Assembly: GCF_004000235.1 (NCBI RefSeq)
Contig: NZ_RCIO01000002.1
Span: 637,501 to 701,500 of the forward strand
Direction: 5' to 3'
Origin: Mesorhizobium sp. Z1-4
GTDB taxonomy: Bacteria; Pseudomonadota; Alphaproteobacteria; Rhizobiales; Rhizobiaceae
DNA: 64,000 bases
A model generated the notes under the pieces. That model saw only the letters and a list, made by a program, of their open reading frames with translations, ran no database searches and was not told the origin of the DNA. Shown here piece by piece: positions 15,220 to 22,986 of the stretch; position 1 is the stretch's first letter; each line of letters opens with the position of its first letter. The position numbers and the translations under genes were made by a program.

Positions 15220-17079
15220 GTGCCTGTTGTGGAGCGGCCGGGGATGAAACCTGTCAGTATGGGCCGTTTGTCAGCCGTGACTCGCCGTGACGGTGACGTC
15301 ATCTATCTCAGCGCGGCCGACGCGCTGCCGCCTTATGCGCGTTCGCTCGTTGATCGCCTGGATGAATGGGCTGCGGAAGCGCCTGAGCGCACTCTGTTTG
15401 CCGACCGTGGCTCGGACGGCGACTGGCGGTATTTGAATTACGCACAAGCAGCCGAACAGTCGCGGTCCATCGCGCAATATCTTCTCGATTGCGGCCTGTC
15501 GGTGGACCGGCCTGTGGCCGTGCTCTCCGGCAACAGCATCGAGCATGCGCTGGTAACCCTCGGCGCCATGCGTGCCGGTGTGCCGGTTGCGCCGGTGTCG
15601 CCGGCCTACTCGTTGGTCGCAAAAGACTATGCCAAGCTGAAGCACGTGTTCGATCTGGTCACGCCGGGGCTTGTGTTTTGCGGCGAGGGCCAGCCGTTCG
15701 AAGCAGCGCTTGGCGCTGTCATGCGGCCAGGCATGGTGCTCGTCAACGCGCGAGATCCACTGCCGGGCGCGGTCTCCTTTGAAACCGTGATGGCAACGAA
15801 ACCGACCGCGGCGGTGGGTGACGCCGACCGCGCCGTGAACGGCGACACTGTTGCAAAGTTCCTCTTCACTTCCGGTTCGACCGGAATGCCCAAGGCCGTG
15901 ATCAACACGCAGCGCATGATCTGCGCCAATCAGGTGATGATCGCCGAGGCTCTGGCGTTCCTGAAAGACAAGCCGCCCGTGATGGTGGACTGGCTGCCCT
16001 GGAACCATACCGCCGGCGGCAACCACAATTTCGGCATTGCGCTGTATAATGGCGGAACGCTCTACATCGATGACGGCAACCCTACTCCGGCAGGAATTGC
16101 GAAGACCGTGCGTAATCTCGAAGAGGTGGCGCCGACCCTCTATTTCAATGTGCCCAAGGGCTTTGAGATGCTGGTCGACCATCTCGCACGGAATGACCGT
16201 CTGCGGGAGAACTTCTTTTCCAGGGTCGAGCTTCTGCAATATGCGGGTGCGGGCCTGGCGCAACACGTGTGGACCGCGCTCGAAGAACTGGCTGTCCAGA
16301 CGACCGGCAAAAAGGTGATGATCATCACCGGCTACGGCTCGACGGAGACCGCGCCCTTTGCGCTCACCACGACCTGGCCCGTCGACAGGCCTGGCGAAGT
16401 GGGGCTGCCGGCAGCGGGGCTGGAGCTGAAGCTCGTTGCGAACGAAGGAAAGATGGAGCTGCGGCTCAAGGGGCCGAACGTCACACCCGGCTATTGGCGC
16501 CAGCCTGACAAGACGGCGGAGTCCTTCGATGAGGAAGGCTTCTACAGGATCGGCGATGCGCTGAAATTCGTTGACGCCGACAATCCGGGACGCGGGCTGT
16601 TGTTCGATGGTCGTGTAGCCGAGGATTTCAAGCTTTCCACCGGTACATGGGTGAATATGAGCACCGTGCGCGGCTCGATCATTACGGCATTCGCGCCCTA
16701 TGTCCGCGATGCGGTGCTGACAGGCCTCGACCGGGGGCATATCGGCGCGATGTTGTTTCTGGACGCTGCTGCGGCGCGCAAGGTTGTGCCCGAACTGGCG
16801 CAGGCTGGTGAGGCCGAACTTGCTGCAAGCCAGGCGCTGCGGGCCGAGTTTCAGAAACGGCTCGATGCCCTTTGCGCAACTGCGACCGGCAGCTCCAATC
16901 TCGTCGCCCGCATTGTCGTGCTCGACAGTCCGCCCTCCATCGACCGCAACGAAGTGACCGACAAGGGGTCGATCAACCAGAGCGCGGTAATGGTGGCGCG
17001 CGCGCAGCTTGTCGAAGACCTCTATGCCGAGCCGTCGCCGCCGCATGTGCTCGTCGCGAAGAAGGAAAGCGTCCAATGA
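15220..17079 (+). CDS. Feruloyl-CoA synthase-like acyl/aryl-CoA ligase
   Basis: A 619-aa adenylate-forming enzyme. FLFTSGSTGMPKAV (about residues 214-227) is the AMP-binding P-loop, ITGYGSTETAPFA the adenine-binding motif, YRIGDALKFVD the ribose-binding aspartate region, and DRNEVTDKGSINQ the C-terminal lysine segment. Length and motif spelling match the feruloyl-CoA synthase branch, which activates hydroxycinnamates with ATP and CoA. The GTG start has GGGAGG six bases upstream. It overlaps the thiolase start by four bases (ATGA) and heads a three-gene operon with a palindromic operator. The exact aromatic acid is inferred, not shown. Confidence 0.82.
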   Translation: MPVVERPGMKPVSMGRLSAVTRRDGDVIYLSAADALPPYARSLVDRLDEWAAEAPERTLFADRGSDGDWRYLNYAQAAEQSRSIAQYLLDCGLSVDRPVAVLSGNSIEHALVTLGAMRAGVPVAPVSPAYSLVAKDYAKLKHVFDLVTPGLVFCGEGQPFEAALGAVMRPGMVLVNARDPLPGAVSFETVMATKPTAAVGDADRAVNGDTVAKFLFTSGSTGMPKAVINTQRMICANQVMIAEALAFLKDKPPVMVDWLPWNHTAGGNHNFGIALYNGGTLYIDDGNPTPAGIAKTVRNLEEVAPTLYFNVPKGFEMLVDHLARNDRLRENFFSRVELLQYAGAGLAQHVWTALEELAVQTTGKKVMIITGYGSTETAPFALTTTWPVDRPGEVGLPAAGLELKLVANEGKMELRLKGPNVTPGYWRQPDKTAESFDEEGFYRIGDALKFVDADNPGRGLLFDGRVAEDFKLSTGTWVNMSTVRGSIITAFAPYVRDAVLTGLDRGHIGAMLFLDAAAARKVVPELAQAGEAELAASQALRAEFQKRLDALCATATGSSNLVARIVVLDSPPSIDRNEVTDKGSINQSAVMVARAQLVEDLYAEPSPPHVLVAKKESVQ

Positions 17080-18326
17080 CCGCGCCGCAGGGATTGCGAT
17101 ATTCGTTTGATGACAGCTGGCTGATCGACGGGCTGCGAACGCCCTTTGTCGACTACACCGGCGCGTTCGCGCAAGTTTCACCAATCGATCTCGGCATCAA
17201 GGTGGCGCGGGAAGTCGTGGCGCGTGCCGGCGTCGATCCCGCCGATATCGGCACCACCATAGCCGGCAGCATGGCCCAGGCCTCGTTCGACGCCTATATG
17301 ACGCCGCGCCACATAGGCATCTATGCCGGAGTGCCGGTGGAACGGCCCGCGCATCTGGTGCAACGCATTTGCGGCACGGGCATCGAAGCGATCGTACAAG
17401 GTGCGGAGCTCGTAACACGCGGCAAGGTAGACTTGGCGCTCTGCGTCGGTGCGGAATCGATGAGCCGCAATCCCGTCGCTGCCTATACGCACCGGACCGG
17501 CTTCCGCATGGGCCAGATCGAATTCAAGGACTTTCTGTGGGAAGCGCTGCTCGATCCGGCCTGCTCCTGCACAATGGGCGATACAGCTGAAAATCTCGCC
17601 CGCGACTATCAGATCACGCGCGAGGAGGTCGATCGTTATGCCGAGCGCTCCTTCGGCCGTGCGGTCGCCGCGCGCGAAGCTGGCTTCTTCGACGGCGAGA
17701 TCGTGCCGGTTGCGAGCGAAACCTTCGAACAAAAGGGCTTCAACGCACGTTCGATCAGGCTGCCGCGCAAGGTGGAAAGCGTCGTAGCCGACAGCCATGT
17801 GAGAACCTCGCCTTATGAAGTGCTGGCCAAGATCAGGCCAGCGTTCGGCGGCGTGCAAACTGGCGGCAACTCCTCCGCGGTGGTCGATGGCGCGGCTGCA
17901 GCGCTGGTAGGGTCATGCAGATCAGCCGAGAGGGCGGGTGTGAAGCCGATGGCGCGTATCGTTGCGGCCGCATCGGTTGGCGTTCCGCCGCGCATCATGG
18001 GCATCGGGCCGGTGCCGGCCATCCAGGCGGTGCTTGAGGAAGCGGGACTGACGCTCGACCAGATCGACAGGATCGAAATCAACGAAGCCTTCGCCGCACA
18101 GATCATGGCCTGCATTCGCGAACTCGGGCTCGACGACGCAAAGGTCAATGTGAATGGCGGCGCCATCGCGATCGGCCATCCTCTCGGCGCCACCGGCGTG
18201 CGCATCACCACCACTGTCGCACGCGAGTTAAAGCGGTCCGGCCTGCGCTTTGGCATTGCCTCGGCTTGCGTCGGTGGCGGGCAGGGTATCGCGATCCTGG
18301 TAGAAAACACCGACGCGGTGCACTGA
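17076..18326 (+). CDS. Thiolase family protein (acyl-CoA acetyltransferase)
   Basis: A 416-aa thiolase. The acyl-accepting cysteine is in RICGTGIEAI (residue 99), the histidine in GGAIAIGHPLGATG, and the second cysteine in ASACVGGGQG. NEAFAAQ precedes the histidine block as usual. The start at 17076 overlaps the ligase stop. It would cleave a 3-oxoacyl-CoA, which suggests that the pathway shortens a side chain by beta-oxidation rather than by an aldolase. The thioesterase gene starts three bases after its stop. Confidence 0.87.
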   Translation: MTAPQGLRYSFDDSWLIDGLRTPFVDYTGAFAQVSPIDLGIKVAREVVARAGVDPADIGTTIAGSMAQASFDAYMTPRHIGIYAGVPVERPAHLVQRICGTGIEAIVQGAELVTRGKVDLALCVGAESMSRNPVAAYTHRTGFRMGQIEFKDFLWEALLDPACSCTMGDTAENLARDYQITREEVDRYAERSFGRAVAAREAGFFDGEIVPVASETFEQKGFNARSIRLPRKVESVVADSHVRTSPYEVLAKIRPAFGGVQTGGNSSAVVDGAAAALVGSCRSAERAGVKPMARIVAAASVGVPPRIMGIGPVPAIQAVLEEAGLTLDQIDRIEINEAFAAQIMACIRELGLDDAKVNVNGGAIAIGHPLGATGVRITTTVARELKRSGLRFGIASACVGGGQGIAILVENTDAVH

Positions 18327-18328
18327 CC

Positions 18329-18748
18329 ATGCTGACCAACCGCCGCGACGTGGAAATCGAGTGGGGCGACTGCGATGCCGCAGGAATCGTCTTCTACCCG
18401 CGCTATTTCGCGATGTTCGATGCCTCGACCGCCTATCTGTTCGAGAAGGCGCTCGGAATGAAAAAGATCGCCTGGACGAAAGCCTATGGCATTGTCGGCA
18501 TTCCAATGGTCGATACGGGGGCCAAATTTCTCGTCCCGTCCCGCTATGGCGATGTGATCGCCATCGAAACGAGCGCCAGCCGAATCGGCCGCTCCAGCTT
18601 CGATATCGTGCACCGTGTGTTCAAGGGTGAGACGCTGGCGATCGAGGCACAGGAGAAGCGCGTTTGGACCGGCCGTGACCCTGAGAACCCTGCCCGCATC
18701 AAAGCCGTCCCTATACCGGATGAGGTAATCGCAGCGCTGCGGGCCTGA
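18329..18748 (+). CDS. 4-hydroxybenzoyl-CoA thioesterase-like hotdog protein
   Basis: A 139-aa hotdog-fold thioesterase. EWGDCDAAGIVFYPRYF carries the catalytic aspartate of the 4-hydroxybenzoyl-CoA thioesterase type, where FYPRYF is also conserved. It hydrolyses an aromatic or short acyl-CoA to the free acid and CoA in the cytoplasm. As the last gene of the ligase-thiolase operon it fits release of a benzoate-type product after chain shortening. That role is inferred from context. Confidence 0.82.
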   Translation: MLTNRRDVEIEWGDCDAAGIVFYPRYFAMFDASTAYLFEKALGMKKIAWTKAYGIVGIPMVDTGAKFLVPSRYGDVIAIETSASRIGRSSFDIVHRVFKGETLAIEAQEKRVWTGRDPENPARIKAVPIPDEVIAALRA

Positions 18749-18758
18749 GTTCTTCCAG

Positions 18759-19262
18759 CTAGTCTTGCCCCGAAAGCCGGCCAAGAAGCTCGATGAGCTT
18801 GTCGCGCTCGGCTTCCCCTCCCAGGCGCCGGATGATGCGCTGTTCATGCGCGTTCCACACGGACAGCATCTCGGAGATGAAACGTTCGCCTTCGACTGTC
18901 AGGTGCAGAGAGTGGGAACGCTTGTCCTCAGGGGATTTCCGGCGTTCCGCCACACCACGCCGTTCGAGGCCGTCCATCAGCGCGACGAAGTTGGCTCGTT
19001 TGATTCCCAGCTGCTCCGCAATCTCCGACTGCTTCTGGCCGGGGCGCTGGGCGATCAGATTGAGTACCGAAAACTCGGCCGGACGGAGCTTTAGTTCAGT
19101 GAAGCTTTCAATGAAGTCCTGAAAAACGCTGAGCTGGGCACGGCGAAGTACATAACCGACGATCGAGGACATTTCCGGCAGCTGGGAAATATCCTCACTG
19201 TTCGATGCCAAAGGCACACTTGTTTCGGGATTGGCCGCCATTGCTTCGTCTTCTAACGCCAT
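18759..19262 (-). CDS. MarR family transcriptional regulator
   Basis: About 167 aa with a winged helix-turn-helix: LRPAEFSVLNLIAQRPGQKQSEIAEQLGIKRANFVALMDGLERRGVAERR covers the DNA-binding part, followed by the wing and a dimerising C-terminal helix. AAAGGAAT precedes two adjacent ATGs (19265, 19262). It lies between the ligase operon and the crotonase gene, both of which carry matching palindromes, so it is the obvious candidate to repress them until a CoA thioester accumulates, as MarR proteins do in other hydroxycinnamate regulons. Confidence 0.85.
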   Translation of the reverse strand: MALEDEAMAANPETSVPLASNSEDISQLPEMSSIVGYVLRRAQLSVFQDFIESFTELKLRPAEFSVLNLIAQRPGQKQSEIAEQLGIKRANFVALMDGLERRGVAERRKSPEDKRSHSLHLTVEGERFISEMLSVWNAHEQRIIRRLGGEAERDKLIELLGRLSGQD

Positions 19263-19274
19263 CATATTCCTTTA

Positions 19275-19288
19275 CATGTCCTGACATG
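19275..19288. promoter_or_regulatory. Short palindrome before the MarR gene
   Basis: CATGTC-CT-GACATG is a perfect 6-bp inverted repeat 13 bases upstream of the regulator start. It differs from the two operators of the catabolic genes, so autoregulation by the same protein is not implied. It could be a separate operator. Confidence 0.3.
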
Positions 19289-19364
19289 ACCGGCAAAGGG
19301 TCGATAGCCGGTGGCGCATCTTTCCTGTGGTTCGGCGCCTTGTCGTCGCCTTGAGCGGCAAATA

Positions 19365-19385
19365 AATGTTATGATATAAAACAAT
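19365..19385. promoter_or_regulatory. Palindromic operator upstream of the crotonase gene
   Basis: AATGTTAT-N5-AAAACAAT matches the perfect repeat at 15185-15205 in 14 of 16 arm positions and has the same 5-base spacer. It lies 51 bases before the crotonase ATG and overlaps an AT-rich promoter region. Confidence 0.6.
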
Positions 19386-19435
19386 TATGCGGATAACAGC
19401 CGACGCGGTTTTCCGACGCAGTTTCGAAGGGGATC

Positions 19436-20233
19436 ATGAGCTCACCGGAAACAACCGACCAGAGCGTGTGCGAAGACGTTCTGACTATCCGACTGGATGG
19501 CAATGCCGCATGGCTGACGTTCAACCGGGCTGAAAAGCGCAACGCGATCAATGACGTGCTGCTCGCGGCGCTGTCCGCATTCTTTGCCGACATACCTGAA
19601 GGGGTGCGCGTGGTCGTGCTGAGGGGCGCGGGCGGTCACTTCTCGTCCGGTCTCGATCTCGCCGAACAGTCTGAGCGCAAGGCAGAAGACGTACTTCGTC
19701 ACTCGCGCGGCTGGCACGCGGTGATGGACCTTATCCAGTTTTCGGGCATCCCGGTCGTTTCCTTGCTCGAAGGCGCGGTTATGGGAGGCGGGCTGGAGAT
19801 TGCGGCCTCTACGCATGTCCGGATCGCCGAGCCGAGTGCGCTCTATCGTCTGCCGGAGGGCAAACGGGGTATCTTTGTCGGTGGCGGAGCCACCGTGCGC
19901 CTGGGCCGGATCATAGGTCCGGACCGGATGACTGAAATGATGCTTACGGGACGCACTTATGACGCCGGGCAGGGGCAGGAGCTGGGCCTATCCCACTATC
20001 TGGTCGAAGCGGGACAAGGCGAAGAGACTGCGCGGGAGCTCGCTTCCGAAATCGCCGCCAATGCCTCGCTCGTCAATTATCTGATCATCCAGTCGATCGC
20101 CCGGATCAACGACATGGCGCGCTCCGACGGGCTCTATGCCGAAAGCCTCAGCGCAGCGCTCTCCCAGAGCGGGCCTGACGCGAAAGAGGGCCTCAGGGCG
20201 TTTCTGGAGAAACGCAAACCCCGCTTTTCCTGA
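19436..20233 (+). CDS. Crotonase/enoyl-CoA hydratase family protein
   Basis: A 265-aa crotonase. GGHFSSGLDL forms part of the oxyanion hole, MGGGLEIA and RLPEGKRGIF carry glutamates 121 and 141, the same 20-residue spacing as the two catalytic glutamates of enoyl-CoA hydratase, so hydration chemistry is likely retained. Its operator matches that of the ligase operon, which suggests that it hydrates the enoyl (cinnamoyl-type) CoA. It does not look like a canonical feruloyl-CoA hydratase-lyase. The ATG follows GGGGATC. Confidence 0.83.
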   Translation: MSSPETTDQSVCEDVLTIRLDGNAAWLTFNRAEKRNAINDVLLAALSAFFADIPEGVRVVVLRGAGGHFSSGLDLAEQSERKAEDVLRHSRGWHAVMDLIQFSGIPVVSLLEGAVMGGGLEIAASTHVRIAEPSALYRLPEGKRGIFVGGGATVRLGRIIGPDRMTEMMLTGRTYDAGQGQELGLSHYLVEAGQGEETARELASEIAANASLVNYLIIQSIARINDMARSDGLYAESLSAALSQSGPDAKEGLRAFLEKRKPRFS

Positions 20234-20249
20234 CAAGACGTTCCCGCGC

Positions 20250-20801
20250 CTAGTGGCCGGCTTCGGCGCTCGCATCTTTGGCCGCAGGATCAGGCGACTC
20301 CACCAGGCTTTCGCCCTCGTCCAGCCTTGAGGTGCGCCTGCGGATCGTATTGTCGCGGATGTCGGTCTTCGACAGGAAATCCACCTGTTCGATCAGGACG
20401 TCATGGACCAGCGGGCGTCCCACCCGCGCATTCACGCTGTCGCGGATGCCTTCCTTGATCCGCTTCAGATCAACCGTTTCCTTGTCGTGATAGTCGATAT
20501 CGGGATTGGCATAGAGATAGTCGTAGACCTGGTCGACCAGCAGCGCTTCGATGGGCAGTGACAAGGCCTTGAGGTTGTCGGGCTGTACCGTGAAAACCAG
20601 CCTGGCAAGGAAATAGCCGTATACACGGCCGTTGGAGAACAGCGGAACCGAAACGATGCCCGTCTTGACGTAGTCGAGGCCGCCGAAAAGGCTGGGTTCG
20701 TTGGGCGTTCCGCTGTGCTCCTTCGCCTGGTTGAAGGAGTAATAGACCGAACCCAGAGCCGCTGCCGCGATCCAGACCGCCGCAAAGACGAACTTGATCA
20801 T
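20250..20801 (-). CDS. Membrane-anchored protein of the flhA operon, FliL-like
   Basis: A 183-aa protein with one N-terminal membrane helix (IKFVFAAVWIAAAALGSVYYSF) and a periplasmic domain. GIVSVPLFSNGRVYGYFLARLVFTVQ resembles the strand region of FliL, and the helix IKEGIRDSVNARVG the FliL C-terminal part. This is a shape-level resemblance. It is the last gene of the flhA unit, three bases after the FlgN-like gene, so a flagellar or motor-associated role is likely. The main fliL gene is at 41102. Confidence 0.6.
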   Translation of the reverse strand: MIKFVFAAVWIAAAALGSVYYSFNQAKEHSGTPNEPSLFGGLDYVKTGIVSVPLFSNGRVYGYFLARLVFTVQPDNLKALSLPIEALLVDQVYDYLYANPDIDYHDKETVDLKRIKEGIRDSVNARVGRPLVHDVLIEQVDFLSKTDIRDNTIRRRTSRLDEGESLVESPDPAAKDASAEAGH

Positions 20802-20804
20802 CGC

Positions 20805-21203
20805 TCAGGCCTTGCCGAACTCATATGCCGAATAGGTGCCGTCGTTTTCCGAGTGCTGGATCGCTTCCTGAACCATGGTCGCTACTTCCTTGACCGCATT
20901 CAGGTGCGCCAGGATCGCACGTTCGTTGAGCTCCAGCTTCTCACGCAGCCGTGCCAGGCCGGAGCGGGTTTCGGCGCCCACCATGTTGGGGTCGAGGCCG
21001 CGCGTCGCCCGGTTTAGTTCGTACAGATACCGGCTTTTGCGCGCGTTCGATGCCTTGAGGTCGAAGTTCACATCCGTCTTTATCGCGGCGGTTTCGATAT
21101 CGACAGCTTCCTCGATCCTGCGGATGATGGTGGGGATGGTGCCTGTGTGCACAGCCTCCGTCCGGGGTTCGCTGGCGGGACCTGTTTCGACTAGGTAGGA
21201 CAT
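20805..21203 (-). CDS. Small helical flagellar-operon protein, possible FlgN-type chaperone
   Basis: A 132-aa, mostly helical protein without signal or membrane segment. The stretch IIRRIEEAVDIETAAIK, then GLARLREKLELNERAILAHLNAVKEVATMVQEAI, has the long amphipathic helices of secretion chaperones such as FlgN. Length and location in a flagellar unit agree, but sequence identity to FlgN is not obvious. The ATG at 21203 is 20 bases after the flgJ stop; an in-frame start at 21218 would overlap more closely. Confidence 0.5.
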   Translation of the reverse strand: MSYLVETGPASEPRTEAVHTGTIPTIIRRIEEAVDIETAAIKTDVNFDLKASNARKSRYLYELNRATRGLDPNMVGAETRSGLARLREKLELNERAILAHLNAVKEVATMVQEAIQHSENDGTYSAYEFGKA

Positions 21204-21223
21204 TGGTTCAGCCTTCACGTTCT

Positions 21224-21775
21224 TCAGCCGCTTGTGTCGGACTTAGCGGCGGTAATGGAACCTTCCCTGAAAAGGGCGTCGGTGGCCTGGCGCTGAAACT
21301 CCTGCACCAGCGCAGTGGTGAGCGAAGTCGACGCTGCCAGATCGGCCTTGGCTTCGCTGTCATTCGCGCCCACCAGCGGCACGAACTCGCGGCCCTCGCG
21401 GTACTGATCGGCCAGCAGGCGATTGGCGATGCCTATTCCGCCACGGTCTGAAACGGCGTCGCCGAGGTGCTGCGCCAGGATCGATTTCCACATATCGCCT
21501 GACAGGCCGCCGCCGTACACGGACTCTGTGTTGTCCGGCAGCATGGTCTGAATGAAGCTGCCCAGCACGAGCGATTCAAACTTGCGGTAGGCGTCGGCGT
21601 CGGCTGTTTTCTGGGGCTGCGGAAGAACGTTTGCTCCGACATGCGCCGAGAACGGCTCGCTCGCCTTCGCCGTCTCCGACATTTGCGCAAGCTTCGCGTG
21701 GGCTGCCTGGGCGCTGGAAGGCTCGGCCGCCTTGATGACGTCCATAACGATGTCGGTGACGAGTGAGACCGCCAA
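21224..21775 (-). CDS. flgJ: Rod-binding protein FlgJ (rod-binding domain only)
   Basis: A 183-aa protein with the FlgJ N-terminal rod-binding domain at about residues 55-130: YRKFESLVLGSFIQTMLP, VYGGGLSGDMWKSILAQ and DRGGIGIANRLLADQY. It lacks the C-terminal peptidoglycan hydrolase domain of enterobacterial FlgJ, as is usual in alphaproteobacteria. It would cap or scaffold rod assembly in the periplasm. A separate lytic transglycosylase is encoded at 32002, which may supply the missing activity. Confidence 0.8.
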   Translation of the reverse strand: MAVSLVTDIVMDVIKAAEPSSAQAAHAKLAQMSETAKASEPFSAHVGANVLPQPQKTADADAYRKFESLVLGSFIQTMLPDNTESVYGGGLSGDMWKSILAQHLGDAVSDRGGIGIANRLLADQYREGREFVPLVGANDSEAKADLAASTSLTTALVQEFQRQATDALFREGSITAAKSDTSG

Positions 21776-21833
21776 AGCTCAAACTCCCGCATTTCAGTTG
21801 TGCAAATTATGCCGCCGAAAGCTTGTGGCAGGC

Positions 21834-22223
21834 TTACTTTGGATGTTTTCCGGTGTGAGCCGCCCTTTCCAGCCGCAACCGTTCCTCAGACTTCTCCTCA
21901 AGCACCCTTGCCGCCTGCTGGCGTTCCTGGTCGATTTTGTCGGCCCTCAGAGTTGCCGACACGACGTGCTTGACTTCGCCCGCGGCCAGGTCCCGTTCCT
22001 GGTCGCGGCGGGCGAAGGCGCTTGAAATCCGGTTGTGGTAGAGATCGGGGAAAAGGGTCGATGAAAGAGCACCGCTGTCGAACCCTTCGATCAGTTCATG
22101 TGCCTCCTTTTCCGCCGCGACCGACGAGGCGAGGTGGTTTGCGTGACGCGTTTCGTGCAGCGCCTGTATCTGCCGCTGCACCTGCACCAGTTTTGTAAGC
22201 CGCTTGAGCCTGCGCGCGTCCAT
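21834..22223 (-). CDS. FliJ-like coiled-coil protein
   Basis: A 129-aa protein, nearly all charged helix: LKRLTKLVQVQRQIQALHETRHANHL and LRADKIDQERQQAARVLEEKSEERLRLERAA. This fits the FliJ type of export-apparatus coiled coil, which works with the FliI ATPase and FlhA. Identity at sequence level is weak. It starts four bases after the fliR stop, so it is translationally coupled to an export-gate gene, which supports the assignment. Confidence 0.55.
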   Translation of the reverse strand: MDARRLKRLTKLVQVQRQIQALHETRHANHLASSVAAEKEAHELIEGFDSGALSSTLFPDLYHNRISSAFARRDQERDLAAGEVKHVVSATLRADKIDQERQQAARVLEEKSEERLRLERAAHTGKHPK

Positions 22224-22227
22224 CACA

Positions 22228-22977
22228 TCACCTGTCGATGACAACCGTCGCGAAACCATCCGCGAACAGGCTGATCATCGGGCCGAAGGCGAGATATGCG
22301 AGGATCAGCGCGCCGGTTATCACGAATGGAAGCGATACGAAGTAGACCGGTACCTGGGGCGACAGCTTGTTGATCAGGCCGGCCGCGAGATTGACCAGAA
22401 TTGCGTAAGCGATGAACGGGCTGCCAAGACGCAGAACCACGAGAAACGCCTCGCTGATGACATCCGTCAGATCGGTCAGGGCACCCTGTGCGTCGAAAGG
22501 GGTGCCGAGCGGCACCAGCCGGTAGGACGCGACGAGGGCTTCGATGATGAGATGATGGAAATCGAGGGCAAACAGCACTACGAGCGCCGACAGCGAAATG
22601 ATACCTGCAAGCGGCGTCTGCGCGTCCAGTTCCTCTATGCCCTGTCCGGGCATGCCGCCGAGCCCCGACAGCAGCGAAATCGCCGATGCCATGAATTGCA
22701 GCGCGAGCAGGTAGAAGCGGGCCATAAGACCGATGAGTGCGCCGACCAGCAGCTCGGCGACAATGAGCGGCGCAAGAATTGTGGGCGCGGACGTGACGAC
22801 TGCCGCGAAGCTTTCCCACATGTGAGCCAGCAGGGCGAAAGACACCGCTACCGCCACAAATAGACGCACGTTGGTGGGCACGCGAATGCTCGATAGCCCG
22901 GGCATAAGCATAAAGCAGCCGCCAATGCGGCAGAACGCAAGAAACGCCGCGATTACGACGCCCTGTACGATCGGCAT
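22228..22977 (-). CDS. fliR: Flagellar export gate protein FliR
   Basis: A 249-aa inner-membrane protein with about six helices. It forms the type III export gate with FliP and FliQ. The order of hydrophobic segments and the conserved GGMPGQGIEELDAQTPLAGIISL-like loop, followed by GLINKLSPQVPVYFVSLPF, match FliR. It starts nine bases after flhA and precedes the FliJ-like gene. Confidence 0.9.
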   Translation of the reverse strand: MPIVQGVVIAAFLAFCRIGGCFMLMPGLSSIRVPTNVRLFVAVAVSFALLAHMWESFAAVVTSAPTILAPLIVAELLVGALIGLMARFYLLALQFMASAISLLSGLGGMPGQGIEELDAQTPLAGIISLSALVVLFALDFHHLIIEALVASYRLVPLGTPFDAQGALTDLTDVISEAFLVVLRLGSPFIAYAILVNLAAGLINKLSPQVPVYFVSLPFVITGALILAYLAFGPMISLFADGFATVVIDR

Positions 22978-22986
22978 CCATCGGCC

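Noticed and set aside
15271-17184. A 637-codon open frame opposite the CoA ligase gene
   Set aside because: It is an antisense shadow in GC-rich DNA: the plus-strand frame has the full adenylate-forming motif set and this frame has none.
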